Assembly: GCF_014647515.1 (NCBI RefSeq)
Contig: NZ_BMPI01000010.1
Coordinates: forward strand, 172,414-236,413
DNA: 64,000 bases
Reading direction: 5' to 3'
Source: Dactylosporangium sucinum
Lineage (GTDB): Bacteria; Actinomycetota; Actinomycetes; Mycobacteriales; Micromonosporaceae
Position 1 is the first letter of the stretch; every line of letters starts with the position of its first letter. The position numbers and the translations under genes are program-made. This document shows positions 26,701-38,700 of this stretch, in pieces. The notes beneath the pieces were generated by a model, which searched no databases, had not been told where the DNA came from, and was given only the letters and a program-made list of their open reading frames with translations.

Positions 26701-29700
26701 GCACCCTCGTAGTCCTCCGCGTCGAGCAACTGCCGGATCTCGTTCGACGCCGTTTCCGACGCGGCGTCGAGCGCTGCCCGCACGGGTTTCGGGTCGTGGG
26801 TCAGCACCGTCGGGTCCTGCGCGATCGTTGCCGCCACCGCATCCCACACGGCGCTGAGGCCGTATGTGCGGGCCAGGTCGTCGAGGTGGCCCTCAGACAC
26901 GTACCGGGCGGCGTCGGATTCGCTCAAACGCAGCGCCCCGCGCTGGCCGTAGTAGGTTGCTGCGTGGTCCTGCACCGCTGCACGGATCTTGGCCAGCTCG
27001 AGCCGGGTAAACGGGCCCGGGTCGATCCCGGCCGCAACCGCGCCCGGCTGCACTGCTGCAGGGGCAGCCCGGGTCGTCCCGATGTTCGCGGCCGGGGGCG
27101 CGGCAGGGTCCGGGCCGGTCGTCGCGGCCTGGGCGCGTTCGGCCAGCCGGTCCGGATGCACGAGTGTCTCGGCCCGTCCGAGCGCACCTTTGATGCCGCC
27201 CTCCAGCAGGTAGTCGGAGGCCTCACCCGGCGACATGCGCTGCCCCGCGATTGCGTAGGCCAGCGCTCCGTTGACCGTGCTGACGTCGATCGGCAGGTCC
27301 AGGAGGTTCGCTGCCTGCTTGAGCTGGCTGTCGATGGACAGGCGTGTCTGCGTCATGTCGGCCTGGGGAACCGCGGCATCCGTTGTTCGAGCAACTTCGA
27401 CCAGGTCCGCTGGTTCCGGCTGCGGCTGAGCCGCAGCTCGGCTCAGGCCAGCAACCTGCAGCGATTCGGCAGGGAGGTCGAGGTACGCCGTCGCTGACCC
27501 CGGGTCCAAGTTCTTCTGAGCCCGCGTTACTGCGACGTAGAGCAAACGCAGCTCTTCCGGATCGGGTAGGCGTACCTTGCCTTTGAGATCCGCCTCCGGT
27601 TGCGGGAAGTCATCGCCGAGCCGGACATTGGGCCATTCCCGGCCCTTGCTCCTGTGTGCGGTGGAGACGATCGAGTCCCATGCGGGTGTCCCGTCCGGTT
27701 TGGTCGCTTCCTCCGGGACCAGATCCTCGGCCATCTGGATCAGCTCGTCCGGCCCGTGCCGGTCGATCAGACGCACGAACACCCGTAGCGACTGAGCGTT
27801 GTTGTCTTCGTCCTCGACGAAGTTCTGCACCGCTTCCCAGTCGCGGAACGCGGAGAGTTCGGGATGTTTGGTGCGACTTCCGTTCTGCAGTTCTTTCGCT
27901 GCCTTGGCGAGGTCCCTGATTGCGCCGCCCCCGCCGACGAGGGCAACCTTCTTGCCCTCGGCGAAGGCTTCGAACACGGCGGCGACGGCGCCGGCGTTGG
28001 TACGGGTCACCACTGCGTCGGGTGCATCGACGGGGCCGATGCTGCTGGTCATACCAGGGTTGCCGGTCAGCAGATGCGGCGACTTGAGCAGGTTCAAGAA
28101 CACGTTGCCGGCCTCGGCGATCGACGGACCGAATCGCCAGCTCTGGGTCAGCGGCAGGGTGACGTCAGCCGGCCAGCGCTTCAGGGCGTCGATCGCCCCG
28201 CGGAACGTGTAGATGGACTGGTTGGAATCGCCGACCACCACGGTCTGTACCGGCTGGTCCTGGATGACTTTGCGCAGTACCGGGTTGATGTCCTGCGCCT
28301 CGTCGAAGAAGATCACGTCGTAGGGCAGGCGGGGATTGCCGAGCGCCCAGATCTTGAGGTAGTCGTCGAACTCGAACTTAAGTTCGCCGACCGGGTCGGT
28401 GATGTCCGCCCATGCGTGGCGCGCGTACTCGAGTGTCGGCCCGGCGAGCGCGGCCATGCCCGGTTCCCGCAGGCGTTCGGGCAGATGTTCGTCACCGATT
28501 GTGTCCGCGTCGCTTTCGCGGAACGTCTTGATGGTGGCGATCACCAGCCCGGCCTGCGTTTCGGCTTCGATCACCTCGTCGCCGTGGTGCCAGTCGCGGA
28601 TCTGAAGGATCCGCGCAACGTCATTCGGCCACCGGTTGCCGGGGCTGGCCTGTTCAACCTTGGCGCGCAGTTCCGTGGACATCAGGGCGACGCGGGCGAA
28701 CCCGTGGCTGGTCCTGGCGGTGACGTTGCGGGGGAACTTCTTCGCCGCCTCGGCCGCGATGGACGCGTTGAACGCGATGTAGGCCACCCGCAGTTCGGGG
28801 CGAGCCGCCGCCAGCATCTGCAGCGTGGAGGTTTTGCCGGTCCCGGCGAGGGCCTGTACGACGATGTCCTGGCCGGCCAGGTAGGCGTCGATGATCTTCT
28901 GTTGCTGCGGGGTCGGCGGGAACTTCCCTGGCGTCTTCTGCTTGTCAAGCCACTCCTGCGCGGCGGCGATCGCCGCTGCGCGGCCGGCGGTTCCCCCACG
29001 GTAGCGCCACACCACGTTGTTGTTGCTGTCCTTGTTGTACTTGAAGCCGTGCAGCTTGAGCAGTTCACGTAGCTCTGCCTCGTCCGACCCGCCGGTGGTG
29101 CCCTTGACGGCCACCCCACGCCCGACCTCCAGCCGAATCCCGTCTGCGGCAACCAGCTGGGCTGTGGGTTTGGCAACGGTGGACACCGGGGCCGGCTCCG
29201 CGTCCGTTGGTGCAGCGTCTGCAACGCGTCCAGCCATGGCATCCTCCGCGACGGCCCTGGTCGTGTCTTCGGTCGTTTCGCTGATCGTGTCGTCGGTCGC
29301 CTCGTCGGCCATCTCGGCGAGTTCCTCCGGCGACATCAGCTCATCCAGTGCTGCGGTGGCGGCCAGCAGTTGCCGTTCCGCGGCGACATAGGGCCCGGTG
29401 AACATGTCCAGCGGGTTGCTGTCGTAGTCGATGACCTCCCACCGTGGGGCGGTGCTGTTGCCGTCCTGAGGGGGCAGCAGCGTTATCCTGCCGCGCGGCA
29501 GCATGCCGACCTGGGGATGCCGAGCGTCCACGTGCACGGTCAGGCCGGAACGACTCACCCTGCGGGAGACACTGTGTTGCCCATCAGCAGTGATCACCTC
29601 CTGGTCGATCTCGATTCCCGCCAACTCGGCCGGCAGATGCCGGGTTGGCGGGCGGGTCCCGGCGGCCAGATGGGCAGTCGACTGCTCGGCCACGGCCGAG

Positions 29701-32700
29701 TCAGGCATCAGGCGAAGCTGGTCTGCGCCGTCCGGCGCGGGTTCTCTCCCGCGGGCACCGTCAACGCGGCGTACCGCGTCGCTCTGCTCGTCCGGCCACA
29801 GGGTCAGGTCGACGACATCGGCGATCGCCTGCTGCTGCAACTCCAGGCGCGGCGGCGCGGCAACCCTGAACGGCAGCGCGGCCAGGTCGATGTCGTCGGC
29901 CTGACTTGGGTCCACAAAGTTGGCGTACGCCCGCAGGTACGGCAGCGCCCACCGGTAGGCGACGCGTGTGTCAATGCCCTCAGCCCGCGGGTCGACGCTC
30001 ATGCGCGGTTCGAAGCTCTCAGCCCGGCGGACCTCCACGGCCGGCGCATTGAGGGGCAGGCCGTGGGCGGCGTGCTCGGCGGCGGTGATGCGGCCGTAGC
30101 GGGGGCTGGGTGGCCGGTCCCACGGTTCCTTGCGCACCGACCCGCGGATGCGGTCCCAGACCACGAGCGGATGGTCGGGTGGGAGCTCTATCCGGCGGCC
30201 GCCAACCGGCCCGTGCGCCTGGCAGACGTAGATGTAGGGCGCGCCGAAGTCTGTGGAGTCGTGCCACAGCACCAGCTGCAAGTTGCCCTCACACGGCCGT
30301 TCCGGCTCGCGCCCGGCGACCTCTGGGTGCCAGGTGCACAGCGTGTGCCCACCGTCGACGATCGCCGCGTCGCGCTGAGTGGTGCTCATATCCAGCGGGG
30401 TCGGCAGCGGCCTCGGTGACATGTTGTTGGGGTCGATCCCTGCGAATACCTCCGGTGCACACCCAGGCAGGTCAACCAAACCATGCAGGCGCTCCAACTC
30501 GGTGAGCCGCTCTTCACTGAGTGCACCTTTGGTGGTTTCGACCAGAGCGCGCATCTTCTGCGCGATGACGACCGCTACGTCGGCGGCGGTCTTGGCGGAA
30601 AGGTCCTCGTCAAGGTCTACGTCGGCGCGGGTGGTGTTTGCCAGCAGCAGATAGATGGACGGGCTGTCCCCCGCCCTGATGAGTGGGCCGATACGCACCA
30701 TGGCGTCAGCTGCGGACACCGTGCGGTCCTGCGGCTCGGCGGTGGCGGTCTCGAGGCGTTGGTCGCTGGCGGGGTTGGCGTCATCCGCCGGCGCCGTGGA
30801 GTGTGTCTCGGCGTCCGTAGTACCAGCCCGCGGCGTCGTGATCCGATTCCCTCCACCGCTGCGGCCCGGTCGGATGTCGAGCGGCAGCCCAGCATTCCGG
30901 TCGCGTTCGGCCTCGTACGCCATGCGCTGAACCGCCATCGTCTCCAGTTCGTCGGCGACTTGCTCAAACTCGGCGGCGCGTTGCTCCCACATTTCTGAGC
31001 GCTGATCGCGGGCACTGCCGTAGCCAAACAGCTCGTCGGCCTTCGCGGCGTTCTCCCGGTTGCGGCGCGCGGCTTTGCGGAGGCTGGCCGTTACGTCCGG
31101 CAGCGCCTTGGCTTCCTTGCCGGAGTGGGGGCCGGGGTGCAGGTCACGTTCCGCGTCCTTCAACGGAGTCAGGTAAGGGTCGTGACTGTATGGGTCGATC
31201 TCTGGCAGACCGAGCCGTTTCATCGCGCCCCGGACGCTAGGCCTGCCGACTTCCTCAAGGGGGGCGGGTGTAACGACGTGTGCCGTGGCGGCCTTGAACG
31301 TCAGGGTGCGGCTGCGGAAGCCCGGCCCGTCGTAGATGACCGGCTGCTTGCCGCCGATGAACTGGATGCGCAGCTCCCGGCCGTCCGGCGCCTTCCAGTC
31401 GGTCAGGCTGACCAGCTGGTCCTGACCGGTGAGTTCCCAGCCGTGCGCCTCCATCTGTTCGATGAGGCGCCGCATGCTCTTGTTCCGCACCGCGCCAGGG
31501 ACGTCGGTGGCGAGGAGAGTGTCGTACACCGGAGTCGAGTTGGTCACCGGCATGAGGTTGGATGCCTGGGGTGCGTCAGCTGAGGCATCGTCACGGCCTG
31601 GCTCGGCCAGCGCCGGCGCGGTCGCATGCGCGGCCGAACGGTCGACGCCCAGTTCGGGCGCCGACACCGCCGGGCTGACGCTGCTGTCGTCCCGCCCTGC
31701 AGAGGCGATCTCTGCGGGCGCCGTCGGCAACGACTGCACAATGTCGCCAGCCGGCGAGTCCGGCTCGGCCGCAGCCGCTGATGCTGGTACCGCGGGCGTG
31801 GCCGCTTCCGCCGGTGACGTGTCGTCGCCGACGGCGGCAGAAGGGGCGAGGTAGGGCAGCCGAGCGGCCAGCCACGTACGGTCGCCGGTGTTGATCGCGT
31901 GGCTCATGTTCGGCGAGCTCCACGAGGCCGCCGCGTACCACTCCCCCGTTTTCGGGTCGACGAAGGCGAGGGCGGATGCCGGTGCCCCGTCGGTGATCGT
32001 GACAACCTTCAGCCAGCGTCGGCCGGCAACCACCCCAAGAGTGGAGCCCGCTTCGAACTGGAAGCGGCCGCGTGGCGGCTTGCCGGCGTCGGTGGCGACC
32101 GCCGAACTTTCACCGTCGCGGCCGGCGGGCTGACAACAGGTGCACGCAACCAGCTCCGCGGGGTGACGCTTATCCGGGCCGGGGGCAGGCACCTGGGGTG
32201 CTGCTGCGTCGGTGGGCTGCGCAGCAGCGCCCGCGCTGAGTTGCGCGGCAGTGTCGGATACTGGCTCACCGGTGGTGGTCTTTACAGTGTCAGCCCGCGG
32301 CGTCGGGAGCCCATTTCCTCCACCACTGCGGCCCGGTCGGATGTCGAGCGGCAGCCCGGCGCCCCGGTCGCGCTCAGCCTCGTGCGCCTCGCGCTCGACC
32401 GCCATCTCCAGCTGGGCCGTGACAGCGTCTCCGTACGCGTTGCGCGTGACAGGCGGGATGAACGGCACTGGGTCAACGCCCGTGTGCGTTGCGCACGCGG
32501 CGTGCCGGTCGTCCGGGTCGCCCGGGTCGTTGAGTGCCACGAGCCACCACATGTGATCGCGGGGCAGGTCCTCGCGACCGACGTCGCACACGGGCACGGC
32601 CGATACCGGCGGGAGCGGCCCGCGGATGATCCACGGGCCCGGCGCGGGCTCGCCCGCGGGCACGTCAGACTCGGCGCGACGCGTCTCGTCCTGGTTGGCG

Positions 32701-35700
32701 TCGCTGGCCGGCGCTGCCGCGTCGGTGGGCGGCGCATTGACCGCCCACGGGCCGGACACGAACTCGTCGGCGGCCTGGTCCTCCGCCTCCGCAGGCGCCC
32801 CTGCGACCGTCTGGCGCTGCGCCACGATCGCGGCGGCGGCTTCGACCCAGTAACGGTCTCCGCGGCCGTGGAACCCGCCGAAGCATGATCCGCCCCCGTG
32901 GTTGTGGCTGTTGTCGGTGCAGAGCTGAATGTCGTCGCCGAACCGGCCAAGCAACTCGCCGCGGTAGGACACCGACACCTCCCCCTGCGTGACGCTCGCC
33001 CGGTGGCGTTCAAACCCGACCGCGGCCGGGTCGAAGGGCTGCAGGCTTGCTGGCATGCCGGGCTCGGAATGGGTCGCAGGCTCGAGTTCGGCGGGGGGCA
33101 CATCCGGCACGTCCGGAATGGCGGCGCCGTCGCGGATGAACACCACCGGCCCGCCGCCGTAGACGGTGGCGATGCCCCAGTCGGTGACGGCGACCGGGCT
33201 GCCGTCGCGTTGCGCCTGGAGCAGCACGTCCCGCACGTCGCCCTGGCGCCACAGGAAGCCCTTGCCGTCACGGTCCGGCTGTACGTGCCACAGCGGGCCC
33301 TTGCCGAGGTCAAGCGTGGCGGCTTCCATCGGCAGCCAACCACGCCACGGCAATTCGGCCGGCTCGGCGGTGTAGGCGGTGCTGCGGTCGTCCACCCAAC
33401 GCACGGTGGTCCGCTGGCCGTCCCGGTCGATCCGCATTGTCTGCGGGTCGCGGCCGTCCTCGCGGACCAGGAACGCAACGCCGCTGGCCGTGATCAGGCT
33501 GGTCCGATTCCGGCTGTCGGGAGCGTACGGATGGGTGATCGTCCACAGGTCGGGTACAGGGGTGTCGGCCGACAGTGCGGCGGGGGTGTTCGCATACGCG
33601 GACACCTGCGCGATGAGGTAGGTGTTCAGCGCCTCGTTGCTGGTTGCGCTGCCGAGGTAGAGCCTGCGGAAGTCGGTCAGCTCCTGGTCGGCACCCCCGC
33701 GGTTGGCGGACTTGGCGATCGAGTCGGCGATGCGGGCGCCGGCAAATGTCGCGAAGTCGTCCAGTTCGTTGGTGCGGGCGGCGAGCAGCAGCGGTCCGTC
33801 GCCGCATGCCGCGACCAGCAACTCCTCGACGACAGCGGCGACAGGTTCGAACTCGGCGGGCAGTGCTGGTAGTACCGCCGGATCCGGCGTCGGCGCGAGG
33901 TCAGGCGGTGTGCTCGGCGGCGGCGCCGCCAGGTGAGCGGCGCTGACCGAGGCATCCGCCGCATCGCGCTGAACGGTGGTCGGCGCCGTTGGCTCCGGCT
34001 GACCCGGGCCGGCGTTGACGTCGGCTGCGGCGGGCTCTCCCGCGCCGGGCGTGTCGGCTACGGAAACCCCGGTGCTGATGGTCTCGACTGTATCCGGCCG
34101 GCCGCGGTCACCTTCCTGGTCGTCGGCAGTGGAAGGCGCGGGTTCGACAGCGGTGTCCGAGACCTGTGGTGCGGGGTGGTCACGGTCGAAGGTCTCGAAC
34201 CGGTCGACGGCTTGGTCGATCACAGCCTGCATGGGCTGGCGATCCTTGACACGTTGGGCGACCGCTTGCTGGCGCCGCTGAGGGGTCGGGTACATCGCGG
34301 GGTCGAGATCTTCGGCGCTGAGCTCGGGGAGCTTGTCGCGTTCTGCGATGGCGGCCACCACGTCGTCGAGTAGTTCGACGCGTCGGCGGGCGTGCTCGAT
34401 GCGTTCACCGAAGTCCGCGGCGGCTTGCTGCTGGGTGAGCAGGGCGATCTCTTCGAGCAGTCCAGGCAGCCGCGCACGGTCGAGTTCTTGGTGCTGCTGC
34501 GCGTTCTCCAGGGCGGTTGCCAGCCGGGACAACATGGTGCTGCCGACTTTCTCGCTGGTCAGGTCCTTGACGGTGTAGACGGGGTCGCTGTGACGCAGAT
34601 CGGGGAAACCGATCCGGGCCTGCAGTTGGCCCTGTTCGGTCATCTCGGGCCGCACACCGAACGGGAGCCCGCCGAAGCGGCCGATGACCTGCCAGGGACT
34701 GATGCCCGGTGCCCGGTGCTGCATGAGGGTGGCGGTCGCCGCATGGCGCAGGGCCGCGCCGGCGTTCTGACGCTGCCCGTACGTGGTTGCGTCGATCTGG
34801 ATGGTGAAGTCGTCGCCGCGCACGGACGTGATCAGGGACAGAACCTCGTCACGCCTCGCGATGGCTTGGCGGATGTCGGCCGCTTCGCGTTCCTTGCGGC
34901 CAAGGAGTTCGACCTGCCGGAGCCGGTCGGCGGCGTGGTTGCGGCGGTCGGATTCCAGCCCGGCGAGGTGCATGCGCGCCTTCATCAGCTGGCCCATGTA
35001 GGGGTTGCCGCCGATCTCGGCCTGCATGGTCTCGAAGTCCCAGTCGGCTTCGTCGATCTCCAGGACGGTGTTGCTGTCGTCGTCGCGGACATCGGGCCGT
35101 TGAATGTCGCGTAAACCTTCGGCCTTCGAGGCGAGGATGCCTACCCGCCAGGAGTCCATACTTCCGCGCAGGGCGAAGATCGCGATTTCGACCTCGTCGT
35201 GCTGGTTGCCGTACCGCTGGATGCGGCCGTCACGTTGCATGATGTTCGCCGGTGTCCAGTCGAGGTCGATGTGCGCCAGGGCTAGTGCCCGGTTTTGGAT
35301 GTTGGCGCCCGTTCCCAAGGTCCCGGTGCTGCCCAGGAGGATTGCGACTTCGCCCTCGCGGCACTGGCGGAACAGTTCCGCCAGTTTTTCGGGGTTGTGG
35401 TTGTGGTCCTGAACGAATGCGATCTTCTCCGCCGGCACACCCCGGGCGATGCACATGTCGCGGAGCACGGCGTAGGCGTTGAAGTTGCCCTTGTTGTTGC
35501 CGCCGGGTGTGCCCTTGTTCAGGAACCCGATCAGCAGCGGGCCCGGCACAGGGTGCGGGGTCGGGTCGCTGGTGGATACGGCGTACACGCGGTGTTTGTT
35601 CGCGTGGTAACGGTCGGCGAACCAGTCGGCGACATCGTCGAATTTCGGGCCGATGGGTGCGTCGGGGTCCACGAACCGCGGGGAGCAGGCAATGGCGTCG

Positions 35701-38700
35701 CCTTCATTGGCCACGGCCAGCATGTTGTCTTCGTCGCGGGTGACCGCGCCGGCGTGGATGGCGGCACCGCGGGCGATGAGCTTCTTGAAGCGGGCCTTCT
35801 GGTCAGCGATGGGCTCGCTGAGAAGAAGCTGTGGGCCGCCACCGGCCACCTTGGGGCGTTTGATCCCGACGTCGTCGGCCGTCTTCGTGTCGACGGTCAG
35901 TCCCCACATGGTCTTCATCGCGCTCTTGTTGACGAACCGGGAGAAGCGTTCGACGACCTTCAGCCCAGAGCCGTCCGGGGCCATCTCGATGCGCTGTACT
36001 TTCTGGCCGAAGGTTTCTGCCCACAGGTCCGGCCCGGCGACGCCGTACGCCTCGAGTACCCACGGCGATATTTGGGCGAGCAACTTGTACTGCCCGGCGA
36101 TGGAGTTGGTCAGCGGGGTGCCCGTGCCGCCGGTGACGGTCGGTTTGCCGCCCTGCGCGGCGGCCTGGCGGTGCATGTAGGTGAGCACCTGGTGCAGGTT
36201 GACCGCGCGTTGCACGGTGTCGCTGCCGCCGGCTTCCTTGGAGCGGAACTCCACACCCTCGAACCGGTGAAGTTCGTCGATGGTAGCGTAATCGAAGCCG
36301 AGGTCCTCCCAGTACAGCTCGCCTGGGGTGCGCATCGGGGCCGCGTTGCGGCGCAGCCGGGCTTCCAGGTTGGCCAGGCGTTGTTCGAGTCTTCTCCTCG
36401 CCAGGCCGCTGTCGGGGACTCCACGCTCGCGGAAAATCTGCTCGCGCAGGTTGTCGACTTCCTGGAACTCGTACCATTCCTGGTACTCCGGGCTCATCTT
36501 CACCGACGTGAACGCTTCTTCGGTGAAGATCGTGAGGTCCGGGCTGTTGGCCCGAAGCCATTCCAGCGTTCGGCGGCGTTCGGCGCCGGCGAGCATGTCG
36601 CTGGTGATCAGGCAAATGTCGGCGTTGGGGTACAGGAACTCGGCTTCGTCAAGCCATTGCTTGGCGAGGTGCTTCTGCACCACGGCGAACGGTTTGCGGA
36701 TCTGTCCGGACGCTTTGAGTGCCTGAGTACCCATGATCATGGTGGTGGTCTTGCCGAGCCCGACGTCATGGGCGAGGATCACGCCCCGCTCAAACTGCAT
36801 GCGAGCGGCGCCGGCCAGTTGCCACGGGTGCGGGGTGCGCTTGTCGGTGAAGCCGGCAAGGGAGGGTGCCAGCCCGTCGTAGTTGCGTACGACGTGCCCG
36901 TTCATGATCCGGTTGTAGGCGTCGGTCAGGACCTTGACGCGGGTGCTGTCTGCGGTGAGGTACTCCTCGAACGCCGACCGCATCGCGTCGGCCTTGTGCC
37001 GTGCGGCACGGCTGGCGTCCTCGTCCACAACGTGGACGATCTTGTCGCCCTGGGCGACGGCGTCGGTGACGGTCAGGGAGCCGTGGCCGAGGACCGCGCG
37101 GGCGATGTGCAGCGCGGTACGGCGGCCGGTGCCCTTCACCGCGTTGATCGCGTCGGGGACCTTGCCCGCGTACAGCGACCAGCCGTATCGATCGTCGTGG
37201 TCGACCCGCAGCGTGTGGTCGGCCAGATACTCGCGGAGGAACCCCTGGACCAGCGCGGCGGGGATCCAGTGCGCGCCGAGCTGGGGCGTGAACTGGCCGA
37301 TGCGCTTCTCGCGAGGCTGCACCGTCTCCAGTGCGGCCACGTTCACGGCGTACGCCGGGTTGGTGGCCGCGGCCGCGCGGGCCTCGTCGAGTTTGCGCCG
37401 GACCGCGCCCGACAGGTAGGTGCCGGCATGCTCAAGCTTCCCGGTGGCCGGGTTGTCGAAGATCTCGTTGCCCAGGCGCTGGCGGGCGTCGTCTGGGTCG
37501 GTGCCGAGCAACTCCGCGATGCGCATCAGGTCGACCCGGCCGGTGGCCGCCATGACGGCGGTCAGGGCAACCTTCGGATCGCCGGTGCGTTGCAGGCCGC
37601 CGGCGAGGGCGCCGGGGCGGCGGGTGAGGACCTCGGACAGCACCGGCACGTCGCGCTTGCGGTTCCAGGACTCCAGCGCAAGGACCTTGGCGGCGTCGGG
37701 GTCCTCGCGGAACCAGCCCCAGGCGGTCGGGGTGCGTTCGTCTTCGCGGACTTCCCGACCTTCGGCCCGGGCCTGGTCGCGGACCGAGGCTGCGGCCGCC
37801 ATCCGGGTCTGCCGGGGCCGGGACAACGGGCCATGCGCCTCGACGTAGGCGGCGTGTAGCTGTCGGAGCCGGGCCCGTAGACCGTCCGCACGGTCGGGTT
37901 CGTCGCCGGTACGGTCGAGTTCCTTCAGTTCGGCGGCGACGTCACGCAACCGCATGAGGGCGAGCAGCTGCGCGGTGTTGCCGTCGGCGGGGACCGCCTC
38001 AACGGGGTCAGCGCCGTTGATGTGCTGCCAGATCCGCCCGTCGTCGCCGACGTAGAGGCGGCCGGTGTAGTCGTTGGCGTGTTTGTCGCGGGCCGTCTGC
38101 AGGTTCAGCGGCTTGCGGCCGCCGCCGGCCGGGTGCGGTTGGTAGCCGCGGCCGGCCGCGTTGGCCTGCTCGGCGGTCCGGCGCAGCGCGGCGCGTAGGT
38201 CCTCCACGGCGCGGACCGGGTCGCCCTTGACGGTCACCGTCGGCCCGAACGGTCCCGGCGTGGTGGTCAGCGCCCCGAGTACGTGCTCGGGGTGGGCGGT
38301 GAAGTAGGCGCTGATGGTGTGGGTGCTGCCGTTGAGGTCACGCTTGGGGGCGTCCAGCCAGGCCTGGTCGGCGGGTTCCTGCCCTTCGGGGCGGTGGTGG
38401 AAGACCAGGACGTCGACGACGACGTCGGTGCCGGCCGTCTCGGCGAAGACGCCGGCGGGCAGCCGGTACGCGGCGAGCAGGTCGCCGTAGCGGGCCATCT
38501 GGCGGCGGGCGGCGTCGTCCTCGCCGTCCAGCGTCCACCGCGAGGTGATGGCCATGACGAGGCCGCCCTCCCGGACCAGCGCCAGTTCCTTGATGAGGAA
38601 GCCGTTGTGCAGGCTGTGGCCGGTCGCGCCGTAGCGGCGTTCGGTGAAGGGCACCTGCGCGAACGGGACGTTCCCGATCGCCGCGTCGAATGCGCCGGCG

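Noticed and set aside
35295..37859. 854-codon plus-strand frame
   Set aside because: Exactly antisense to the SF2 helicase motifs; composition typical of a mirror frame.
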